A stretch of DNA of 64,000 bases from Syncephalastrum monosporum B8922 (taxonomy: Eukaryota; Mucoromycota; Mucoromycetes; Mucorales; Syncephalastraceae): the NCBI GenBank assembly GCA_000697355.1, contig JNEN01000719.1, positions 1-64,000 of the forward strand. Reading direction: 5' to 3'. The notes under the pieces are model-generated. The model searched no databases. It saw nothing but the letters and a program-made list of their open reading frames with translations, and had not been told where the DNA came from. Position numbers and translations under genes: made by a program. Below, piece after piece: positions 55,753 through 64,000 of the stretch; within the stretch, counting starts at the first letter, position 1; each line of letters starts with the position of its first letter.

Positions 55753-57429
55753 ATGCTCGCTCGTCGATGCCTACCCAACCTCATTAACCCGTTTAATCTC
55801 TGCCAACGCTTCGTCTCGACCGGATCGCGCTGGCAGCCGTGGGAGGACAAGCTCCTCCTCGACTATGTCAAGCAGAACGGGCCCTCCTGGAGCCAGATCG
55901 TACAGCACGGCTTGCCGCATCGCACCACCGAACAATGCCACCAGCGCTATACGGACGTGCTGCGACCCGATCTGCGCCGTGGCCCTTTGACAGCCGTCGA
56001 GCGCGATCAACTCGTGGCCGGGGTGGCCAAGCACGGCACCGGCCGATGGGCCGCGATTGTGCGTGAATTCCTCCCACAGCGATCGCCCCGGATGCTCGCC
56101 AACGCGTGGCGCCTCACCGTCGGCCCAGCGACGCAGCCCAGCCGGCCTTGGACGGCCGACGAGGATGCGCTGCTCTTGCAGGTCGGTCCCTCGACAGCGG
56201 CGTCGTCGTGGACGCAGGTGACCCAGAAGCATTTCGCGTGGAAGAGCCCCAGCTGGGTGAAGCGGCGCTACTGGCAGCTGACCGAGGGCCAGCACTACGA
56301 CGTCGGCCGCCACTGGACCGAGAGCGAGGTGCACCTGCTGCTGCGACGCATGACGGTGTACGGCTCGGACTGGCATACGATTGCGGCCGGCCTCCCGGGC
56401 CGCTCGGCCGAGCAGTGCGCCAACAAGGCGCGCGTCCTGGACGCCAACCCGGCCAAGTGGTCCGACGACGAGGTCCGGCAGCTGTGGCACTGGGCGCGGC
56501 ACTACAAAGGCAAGTGGACGCAGGTGAGCCAGTCCATGGATGACCGGACGCCGAGTCAGTGCAGCCAACAGTTCTACTATGGCCTCAAGGAGCTCCACGC
56601 CTTGGGACATGACATGGCGCGGCAGCCGGACGAGACCAAGCCCGAGTGGGTCGAGCGCATGGCGAACCTGATGTGTGCCTGGCTCGACGAGAAGGACCGT
56701 CTGACGACGGACGGCGCGGGCGCCTTGGCCCTCAAACCCGAGCGACGCCGGCCCCTGACGCGGCGCACGCGGCGGTTCTGGACAGCCGAAGAAAACGAAG
56801 CCCTGATCCAGGCCGTCGAGGGAAAGCAAGAAGACGCTACGGACGACGCTACGATCGACTGGGCGGCGGTCGCCGAAGCGATCCCGGGGAAAACGCGAAG
56901 TGCCGAAGAATGCCGTGTGCGCTGGCGCGACACGGCCCGGTTCCACGACCGGACGATCGTCAAGGGCAGCATCACCGAGCACGAAGCGCAGCTCATCCGC
57001 GAAGGCGTCTCGATCTTTGGCAGGGACTGGTTAGCCGTGAGCGAGTCGTTTGTACCGCACCGGACGCCGCGGCAGTGCATGCTCTGGTGGTCATCCCATG
57101 GCGAGAAGGAGCAGAAAAAGGGACGCTGGACGCTGCCGGAGGATCGGACACTTCAGCTTGGCGTACGTGACTATGGAGAGCAATGGTCCAGGATCGCTTC
57201 CTTGATACCCGGACGGTCACCGACGCAATGCTATGAGCGCTGGAACGAAATTTCGAATCCCCAGATCAAGAAGGGACGCTGGTCTTATGAGGAAGAGTCC
57301 CAGCTCGTGGAGCTAGCGTACAAGCACGAAGGCAATCCACAGCGTTGGCAGGCCGTAGCGAAAGACATGGGCACGGGACGCAGCCCCTCCGCCTACCGGC
57401 AAAAGTTTAGATACCTGAATAAGCAATAG
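55753..57429 (+). CDS. Intronless protein with nine Myb/SANT-like repeats and a mitochondrial-type N-terminus
   Basis: A single 558-codon frame. About nine Myb-type repeats are visible, beginning near residues 25 ('RWQPWEDKLLLDYVKQNG'), 75, 130, 185 ('HWTESEVHLLLRRM'), 233, 335, 390, 440 ('GRWTLPEDRTLQLGVRDYG') and 490 ('GRWSYEEESQLVELAY'). Each has the spaced Trp and an 'R(T/S)..QC' third helix in most copies ('RTTEQCHQRY', 'RSAEQCANKA', 'RTPSQCSQQF', 'RTPRQCMLWW', 'RSPTQCYERW'). The first ~24 residues ('MLARRCLPNLINPFNLCQRF' and on) lack acidic residues, contain Arg and hydrophobics, and resemble a mitochondrial presequence. Myb repeats bind DNA; this many is like SNAPC4-type or Reb1/TTF1-like factors, but a mitochondrial location would be unlike either. 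It is GC-rich and intronless among intron-rich neighbours. Confidence 0.85.
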   Translation: MLARRCLPNLINPFNLCQRFVSTGSRWQPWEDKLLLDYVKQNGPSWSQIVQHGLPHRTTEQCHQRYTDVLRPDLRRGPLTAVERDQLVAGVAKHGTGRWAAIVREFLPQRSPRMLANAWRLTVGPATQPSRPWTADEDALLLQVGPSTAASSWTQVTQKHFAWKSPSWVKRRYWQLTEGQHYDVGRHWTESEVHLLLRRMTVYGSDWHTIAAGLPGRSAEQCANKARVLDANPAKWSDDEVRQLWHWARHYKGKWTQVSQSMDDRTPSQCSQQFYYGLKELHALGHDMARQPDETKPEWVERMANLMCAWLDEKDRLTTDGAGALALKPERRRPLTRRTRRFWTAEENEALIQAVEGKQEDATDDATIDWAAVAEAIPGKTRSAEECRVRWRDTARFHDRTIVKGSITEHEAQLIREGVSIFGRDWLAVSESFVPHRTPRQCMLWWSSHGEKEQKKGRWTLPEDRTLQLGVRDYGEQWSRIASLIPGRSPTQCYERWNEISNPQIKKGRWSYEEESQLVELAYKHEGNPQRWQAVAKDMGTGRSPSAYRQKFRYLNKQ

Positions 57430-58057
57430 AGTTAATCGTTAACCTTAGAAAAGCTAAACTATTATAGTCGTCGTATTTATTCCTTTATCGCTTCCTCCAT
57501 ATACAGTGCTTCGGCTGGCCATAGACCAGTAATATTAGATTATCTGAACGGCATGTCAGCATCTACAATAGAGAAACAACGTTCGTATAGCATATGTAGA
57601 CCTGCGTAGACACGCGATACTAAAGCAAACACGCGTGAAACTAGTGAGGTTATATATGCTGTGCTTTGAGCATTGTGCAAAAGGAGAATACCAAGAGCTT
57701 CTGCCTGCCCGTTCTTTCCATCGCTTGCATCATGGCAGTATGTACATACAGTGCAGTGCTGCACAAGGCGCGTACTTTTTGATCTTTCTGGCACTATGGC
57801 CTCCTTATGGATGTAGGGAGAACAAGAAACACGCCAGTCGGCATGCACCTGCCACGCATAGAGATGTACACAGGTGTTAGCTGAGTGAAATTTGTATACT
57901 GGGTCACATCCAGCTTTATACAAGCGAGCCCTTATGAGGAAATAGTCCAGAAGGGTGGGGGAATGCATGATGAACAAATGGCACTCGTTGAAATAAGCTC
58001 AGATTTTCAGCAGAGGACGCCTTTTTGAACGGATTTTATTTAGACTTTTTTTCTTCA
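57430..58057. other. Spacer between Myb-repeat gene and orphan gene
   Basis: About 630 bp, AT-rich, with no supported gene. Confidence 0.4.
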
Positions 58058-58899
58058 ATGAAAGCGTTCAAGGAGCTCTCGCGTCAACTGCAGTTACCCA
58101 AAAAGAAGCTGCCCCAGCCGCCACCCCAATTCACACCGGGCTCGTTAGAATACCGTGTCGCGTCCAGTCCCTATGGTATAAGCATCCTCCTTGCATCGCC
58201 TCATGTCCTTGCATCACACTCACCCCGTTGAAAAGCTGCCCTGCTCGCATCGCCATTAAGAACCTGCGCTTACAGCCAACGCTTGCTCCCCACAAGTAAA
58301 AATTGAAAAACAAATGGAGCCGGATTCGTTCTGCATCGCGTTTCTGATCACAAAGCCAACTAGGTCTTCTGCTGCGGTTCGGCCTGGGCCGGCACCCGGA
58401 CAACACCAACCATCGCTACGCGTATCCGACGGTCGGCCACCGGGGAGCGGGCTTCCCCAGCAAAGGCCACTATGCGCGACTTTCCAAAAAAGTGTGTCAA
58501 AAGCTGCTGTACGAGTACGGGAGGTTGTTCCGTGGCAACTGCGATGGCTTCCGTACTGATATGCCCGACGTCGTCCAGCACGCGCTCGCCGAATACGCCC
58601 GTGACCAACTGCGGCTACTCCTCCCCGACCCGCATGCCATCACGACCGATATCCAGCCCGACGCTGCGTACCAATGCATTCTTTCGACGCAGGACGCTCC
58701 GACGCCCTCTGCCGTGGTCCCCGTGTACAACCCCGTCGACGTGTGGGGCGCGGAAACGTCTCAGCAAATGGGACTGATGGAGCGTCCGGTGGCGCTCCTG
58801 AAACGGCCCGAAACGGTCCGAGCCGCGACCGCGTTATGGCGGTGGGCTACCTATGTCAAAAGCGACCGGTCGGGTCCAATAAATACAAAAATCAAGTGA
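58058..58899 (+). CDS. Hypothetical protein, conserved-looking, unknown function
   Basis: Two exons: 58058 to about 58174 and about 58365 to 58899, joined in phase at 'SSPYG/LLLRFGLGRH'. About 215 residues. The first exon is basic and Pro-rich ('LPKKKLPQPPPQFTPGS'). The second contains 'NHRYAYPTVGHRGAGF', 'LLYEYGRLFRGNCDGF', a helical middle and a Trp-containing end ('ATALWRWATYVKSD'). I recognise no domain. It converges on the IRG-like gene, the two stop codons being about 100 bp apart. Sequence character and the splice join support a real gene. Confidence 0.65.
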
Positions 58900-58998
58900 A
58901 TTTTATGGATGGGTGGGTGGGTGGATAGGATGCATGATAAGTACATATGTGCACAAGGTATGTGTGAGGAAGCGATGCAGGATACAAAGAAATACGAT

Positions 58999-60441
58999 CT
59001 AGATGGAGGAATAACTCGGATGATGCGAAGGGTGGTGGTGCTGCGTATGGCCGCTTTCCAGGGTACGGCGTGCTGCGACTGTATCGAGCATGTTGGTGAT
59101 CAGCACTTTCTCATGAATCAGTCTCAAGTCTGTGGTCGTTTGACGGTTGCGTAATGCGATCACAAAATCTTGCAGGGTCCAGCCCGAGAGGATGTACAAC
59201 CAACTGGTGCTGAATCCAAAATGACGCATGCTGCGACAGAATGTTTTCTCGGTCTATGTGTATATGTGTGCATATGTTTACATAGATATCAGCATATCAT
59301 CAAAGCAAAGCATTCCGTCCTCGTACCTCCTGCGTTAATTTACCGACGGCACGCATCCAGAGTTCGTGGTCTGTGTAATCTCGATCAGTGTCACCTTCCT
59401 TCTTGCGGATCTCCTTCTTCTTCTTCATCCTCCGTATCTTGGACAGGATGGCCTTTGGGTAAAAAAAGCGATGTCACTTTTCATAAGCACTTCACACACA
59501 GACACACAGGACACGAATCGCATCCGAAGGCTTACCGCATCGGCCTTGTTGCGCACAAAAAATATCGGCACGCGGTATTCGAGGGCCTTGCGAGCCAACT
59601 TGACATCCGTCGCCATGAGACGGTCGGTGGAGACAATAACGAGCGCATCAAAGTAGCCCAGGCCGTAGCGCTCAAAATAGTGTTTCTCGTCGTCGTCCGC
59701 ACCTGGCAAATCCCACAGCATCAAGGATTGCAGCACGGGGTGACGGTACCCGCGTGGTTCTTTTGTTGCTGAGGCTTCCCCGACAGGCGCGGCGCGCACA
59801 TGACTGTCTTTGTAGCCCAGTAGACCATTCAGCAGCGTCGACTAACATGGCGTAAGATGAGGATGATTTGCACATGAATATCTTTGCCCCTCCACATACT
59901 CTCACACACGCACACACGCATGGCACAGCACGAGTTCCTGCGTCATGACGTTCCCTCTCTTGTGTCCTGGTTCTCTTGTACTTTTTTTCTGGTTTACCTT
60001 TCCTGTCCCTTTACATCCCACCAGAGCCACATTGTAGTACCGTCGACAGTCAAAATCAACCATGCGCAGACGCACAGTCTCGAGGTCATCGAGTGTCCAC
60101 CGCTTTTTCTGACCGAGTAAAGAGGTGGGAAAGAAACGCGGGGGCGGTAAAGGCGGCGGCTGGCTGCGGAACAAGGCTTCCATGGACTCCCAAAAAACAT
60201 AAAAGGGAGCGAGGGGCGAGGCCACGACTCCCAATAAAAAGCCAATCGTGCCATCAAGGACCTGCGAGCCCGTCATGAGCTCGTCGTCCATGGCCGAGCC
60301 AAACTCGTAGGCGCCGACGATCGGGCATGCAATGACGACGAAGGGCGAGAGCAAAGTGACGCCGACGGCTTGTGCACCCCGTTGGGCGCTTTCCATGATC
60401 CAAAGGTCGTCTGCTGTGCGTGAAGAGGGCGCCACTCCCAT
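58999..60441 (-). CDS. IRG-like (immunity-related/interferon-inducible GTPase-like) GTPase
   Basis: Four exons in phase (60441-59998, 59841-59536, 59452-59327, 59253-58999), 376 residues. G1 is 'VGCKGTGKSTLLNGLLG'; the intron falls exactly between the Lys and Ser of the P-loop. G3 is 'LMLWDLPGADDDE' and G4 'FFVRNKADA'. The order G1, 'WDLPG', 'DALVIVSTDRLMATDVKLA', 'YRVPIFFVRNKAD' and then 'LYILSGWTLQDFVIAL' is that of IRG (p47) GTPases, in which Gln/Asp-type catalytic residues after G3 are also unusual. The N-terminus is MGVAPSS, a match to the N-myristoylation pattern MGxxxS, and a hydrophobic stretch ('SPFVVIACPIVGAYEF', 'GFLLGVVASPLAPFYVFW') may bind membranes. Mammalian IRGs remodel membranes around vacuoles; fungal members are of unknown role. 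Other TRAFAC GTPases remain possible. Confidence 0.75.
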
Positions 60442-60778
60442 GAAGTAAAAATTGAAAATGAATACAAGATAAAAAAAAAAAGAGTTAAATATAAAAGCAA
60501 AAGAAGCAAAGAAGAAAAAAGCGGGAAGTGTCCGTGTGTCCGTGTGTGTGCCTGATGATGAGCATTTTTATTATGCAGCGCTTTTCCACGAGCGGAGAGT
60601 AAATTCGGTGTTGTCGCCATGGTTTCACACATTGTTCATGGCACTCGTACTTTTTTTTCCTGGTTCTTGGCTCCAACTCTCTCTTTTCTGTCTCTCTCTG
60701 TGCATGCGTTCAGAGCCTTGATAGCTTTCTGAATTATATATTTATACTTATATCCTATTCTCATATACGCTGCCACGC
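60442..60778. promoter_or_regulatory. Bidirectional promoter region
   Basis: 337 bp between the divergent IRG-like and DENN genes. It contains pyrimidine tracts on both sides and an AT-rich block (about 60735-60762, ATATATTTATACTTATAT) some 20-40 bp before the DENN start. No gene; promoter function is inferred from position. Confidence 0.45.
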
Positions 60779-62670
60779 ATGACAACGACACGTCCGCAGG
60801 CTACGCCTTCATCTTCGATACCCCTCACAGAAGGGTATATCAGCTTATACGCGCTCTAGAAAGATAAAGTCAGGCCAACTCGTTTTTTCTTCGTCCCAGT
60901 CCTCTAGGCAATACACACGACCCGAGTCGCGAAGCCTTCACCGGCAATGTGCTTGCGGTCTTTACAGCGCGATTCGACGTGACCATGGGCAACACCGTCG
61001 ACTGGCAATTCCCAGAAGGTGATTCAACTGCAACACCCTTGACATTCGCCTTTGGTTCTAAACCCGAGCGCGTGGATAGACTTTGACCTTTCCGGCGTGG
61101 AGTACCAGGCCATTGCGAGCGGACTGCACAAGATTGAATCGGACGTCATGTACGGCTTTCGTGTCGTGTGTCATTTTTTGATAGGCGAGAAGGGAGACTA
61201 AGCCTCGTCGTGTAGCTATTTTGCGAAATCACCCTATTACGGCGTCAGCGTCTTTCACAACTCGCCGGGCGCAGAGAGCGAGCGCGGTGCGACGATGCGG
61301 GCCTTTGGCGTGCTACTCGCAGAGAAGGCGTCGCTCGCAAACGTGTGGGTGCACGGCCAGCTCTTGAAGCGGCTGCCCACCGATCCATCCCGCCACGAGC
61401 TGAAAGAGTTCATGCAAAAGTACCACCACCAGCACAAATTACCCTGCACGCTGCCGACCCTCCCCTCCCCCTCCGTCGTCGATGATAACTTGCCCTTCTT
61501 TACGGCCGAGCTCGGTCCGCAGGTCTTTGTCCTCTGGAAGGCAGCCCTCTTACGTCAACGCATCCTGTTTATGACTTCGCCGCCAGTGCAAGAAGCATGC
61601 AACCATGGTTCGCTTTCTTTTATTTATCGTTTTGCTTAGAGAGACCAAGTGCGTCTGACTTGCCTTGCTTTTTCTTACTTAGTATATAACACGTGCCTCC
61701 TCAGTGCCATCCCAACCAAGTATAACAAACCGCATGTCGCCAAGTTCTATATCAGCGTCAACGAAATCCCCGAACTGATGGAATCGACCGAGGGCTACGT
61801 GGCATGCACAACCGACTCCATCTTTGAGACCAAACAAGACCTGTACGACCTCCTCGTCAAATTACCGCCCGATGGCGACCTCGCGCGCGCCCACTTCCAT
61901 TCCGTGTCCGGCACGCCTGGACCACGGCACAATGCGGCCGACTTTATCCGCTTTCGTTCGGCCGCGCGCCGAATATTCGACCAGTACGAAGACAGCGCCG
62001 ATCTATCGCGCCTGCTCGATCGCAAGAGCGATTTCGCGGACGCCATCGGCACTGCGTCTCTCCAGATGCTGCTGTGGTGGTATCACACGCCGCCGCACCC
62101 CTCCACGCCACACAACGACGCATCCAAAGGGCCCTCATGGGCTCGCCTCTTTGCAGGGACGCACCCCGTTCGCAAAGAAGAGGACCAGGCGCTGCTCTTG
62201 GAGGAAAACGAGGCAGATGCGATGGAGATCAATAACAACGAGGTCATGCATGCGGTGGCCGCCCGAGCGTCGACCGAAGAAGAATCATCGGCACGGGACG
62301 ACACCACGTCACTCAAAGCCGATCCACTCACGCAGGCATTGACGCGGTAACGTGCTATTGGCATCTATGCATGCGTGTGTGTCGGTTTTTGACTCATGCC
62401 CATACTATTAGGTATTTTGAATCGTTTTCGGCGCGTCTGCTGTCCACCCTCGAGTCGATGGTCCTGGCTGTGGACGAAGGGCATGAGGAGGTGACTTTGG
62501 GCCCGTCGGATCTGATCGAACTGGGTCTGCATCCGATCGCCGATGCCGAGTTTGTCACGGCTTTAGGAAGGCTCTATTTCGACCGCACCGTGCGCATCCA
62601 AGAGCCTGACCCGTTGTACCTCTGCAAATGCGGTTGCTGCGGATCACGGAAGGGCGGTGTCCAAATGTAA
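60779..62670 (+). CDS. DENN-type protein, DENND11/LCHN family
   Basis: Start at 60779: the short first exon (to 60833) joins in phase through an acceptor at 60896 to 'PLGNTHDPSREAFTGN'. The upstream part has 'NVLAVFTARFDVTMGNTVDWQFP', the longin/uDENN opening, then 'GVEYQAIASGLHKIESDVMY', 'YYGVSVFHNSP' and 'SERGATMRAFGVLL', which match human LCHN/DENND11. Later exons carry a helical region with 'VYNTCLLSAIPTKYNKPHVA' and 'FESFSARLLSTLESMV', and the end is 'LYLCKCGCCGSRKGG', a Cys-rich tail. DENN proteins are exchange factors for Rab GTPases; LCHN-type activity is not firmly established. About six exons. It diverges from the IRG-like gene. Confidence 0.82.
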
Positions 62671-63127
62671 TAATACTGTATGCTCCTGTAATAAAAGTGA
62701 TTGGGTACTATACCCATCGACCTGCTTCGTCACCTGACTCAGTATGTACTATATCAGCTTGCTTATGCCAAGCGCGCAAGATATTGCTGGAAAGGTGCAT
62801 GTTTTTATCATATGCCCTTTATGAGGACGGAAATCAGATAGTGATACGTAGAGGTTATTCATTATGTGATATCCCGCGACCATGCTCTTTCACGCTTTTG
62901 CGTGGACGATGGTGTCAATTTCTCTCCATGATATATTCTCATAAACATGTAGAGAAGGGAACAATACTAGTCCCTACATCTGGACGTGCAAGTCTCGATG
63001 CATGCGATACTTGATCAAATTTGCCAGACATAGAAGAGAAACAATTTTTGGGTGCCCGCACAAGAAGAAAAAAGACAAGTCCTGAGCTCTCTCCACCTTT
63101 CACCTTGTTATATTTATGGACAACATC
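62671..63127. other. Spacer upstream of the CK2 gene
   Basis: 457 bp with no gene. It holds the 3' end of the DENN gene and the promoter of the CK2 gene; TTATATTTATGG lies just upstream of the ATG. Confidence 0.45.
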
Positions 63128-64000
63128 ATGCAAGGAACGAGCATTGCTCGAGTGTATGCGGATGCCAATGCCAAGCGTGAACAGAGTTACTATGACTACG
63201 ATTCACTCGAGGTCGAATGGGGGTAGGACGAGGACTAGGACGAGGACGAGGACGAGCGTTGTCAACTATGTATTCTATTTGTTGTTAACTCAATGGCTTT
63301 GAACAGCAATCAGGACCATTACGAGATCTGCCGCAAGATTGGCCGAGGAAAATACTCTGAGGTCTTTGAGGGTGTCAATGTTCTCAATGGCGAGAAGTGT
63401 GTTATCAAAGTCCTGAAGCCGGTAAAGAAGAAGAAGATCAAGCGTGAAATCAAGATCCTCCAGAACTTGACAGGTGGTCCCAATATTATCGGCCTCCTTG
63501 ATATCGTCCGTGATCCCAACGTAAGGACTTGTAAGAGAAAAGGTTATGCAAGGATTGGTATTGACTTGAGTTTTTATTCAGTCTCGTGTACCTTCTCTCA
63601 TTTTTGAGAACGTCAACAATATCGAATTCAAGGTGCTCTATCCCCGCTTCGCAGACAAGGATGTCCGATTCTACATGTATGAACTCCTCAAGGTATTTGT
63701 GTACTCGTTTAGTGCTGTATGCAGGGCAACATGGTAACATTTTCTGGTGGGTTAGGCCATCGATTATTGCCACTCGCAAGGCATCATGCATCGCGACGTG
63801 AAACCACACAATGTCATGATTGACCATGCGAAGAAGCAGGTGCGAAACACAGATCCTCTACTTACCTTACAGCCCACCTCTAACTGCTCTCCCTCTCTCT
63901 AGCTGCGGCTGATTGATTGGGGTCTCGCCGATTTCTATCATCCAGGCACACAATACAATGTCCGCGTTGCCTCGCGATGCTACAAGGGTCCCGAGTTACT
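63128..64000 (+). CDS. CKA1: Casein kinase 2 catalytic subunit alpha (3' end off window)
   Basis: The ATG at 63128 begins '[20 protein letters not shown]' and the first exon ends ...GAA TGG GG before a GTAGGA donor, joining in phase to '[20 protein letters not shown]'. The Gly loop is '[12 protein letters not shown]'; the ATP Lys lies in '[21 protein letters not shown]', whose basic cluster is the CK2 hallmark. The catalytic loop is '[15 protein letters not shown]' and the metal motif is DWG in '[15 protein letters not shown]', the CK2-specific variant of DFG. The last visible residues are '[12 protein letters not shown]'. CK2 is a constitutively active acidophilic Ser/Thr kinase that works as a tetramer with beta subunits. 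The gene continues past 64000. The choice between CKA1 and CKA2 is arbitrary here. Confidence 0.95.
63222..63258 (+). repeat. (GACGAG)n-like repeat in the first CK2 intron
   Basis: Imperfect GGACGA/GACGAG tandem units start at the donor of intron 1 and extend about 35 bp. As sequence next to a 5' splice site it could act as a purine-rich splicing element, but that is speculative. Confidence 0.6.

Noticed and set aside
55771..56982. 403-codon minus-strand frame opposite the Myb-repeat gene
   Set aside because: Shadow of a GC-rich gene with no recognisable domain and no splice context.

Overview
The window is nuclear DNA of a filamentous fungus, most likely an early-diverging one (Mucoromycota, Mucorales-like). 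The reasons are many short introns of about 50-70 nt with GTAAGT-type donors, GC-rich coding exons set in AT-rich spacers, and a gene set that fits that lineage: an LtrA-family membrane protein, an IRG-like GTPase, a multi-Myb protein and an SH3/WW RasGEF. Exon models were built by hand from splice sites and phase. The lineage is an inference.

Layout. 1-2866 (-): LtrA membrane protein, cut by the left edge. 2867-7398: gene-poor, with a candidate orphan gene and a decayed Tc1/mariner transposase. 7399-18018 (+): a Ser/Pro-rich orphan, a KRE2/MNT1 mannosyltransferase (GT15), a leucine-rich-repeat protein with a Cys-rich tail, a coiled-coil protein and a Mut-7/EXD3-type exonuclease. 18256-21849 (-): class I histone deacetylase (HOS2/HDAC3 type) and a vacuolar-type amino acid transporter. 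21850-26743: a 4.9 kb spacer with only weak candidates. 26744-28798 (+): acyl-CoA synthetase/4CL-like ligase. 30200-32511 (+): MSS4-type PIP5 kinase, tail to tail with a Pro/Gln-repeat protein (32530-33501, -). 36104-39769 (+): CDC25-type RasGEF. 40498-42450 (-): four-RRM protein like fission yeast Nrd1. 45533-47559 (+): conserved ATP-grasp-like protein. 48186-50595 (-): RNI-type LRR protein. 50940-54521 (-): a 965-residue chromodomain/SPOC-like protein with the layout of fission yeast Chp1. 55753-57429 (+): intronless nine-repeat Myb protein with a mitochondrial-type N-terminus. 58058-58899 (+): orphan. 58999-60441 (-): IRG-like GTPase. 60779-62670 (+): DENND11/LCHN-type protein. 63128-64000 (+): casein kinase 2 alpha, cut by the right edge.

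Functional themes. Signalling genes (RasGEF, PIP5K, CK2, DENN) are interspersed with chromatin and silencing genes (class I HDAC, Chp1-like protein, Mut-7-like exonuclease). No operon-like co-regulation is implied. The most notable items are the Chp1-like silencing factor, the IRG-like GTPase with a possible N-myristoylation signal, and the nine-repeat Myb protein. No tRNA, rRNA or CRISPR was recognised.
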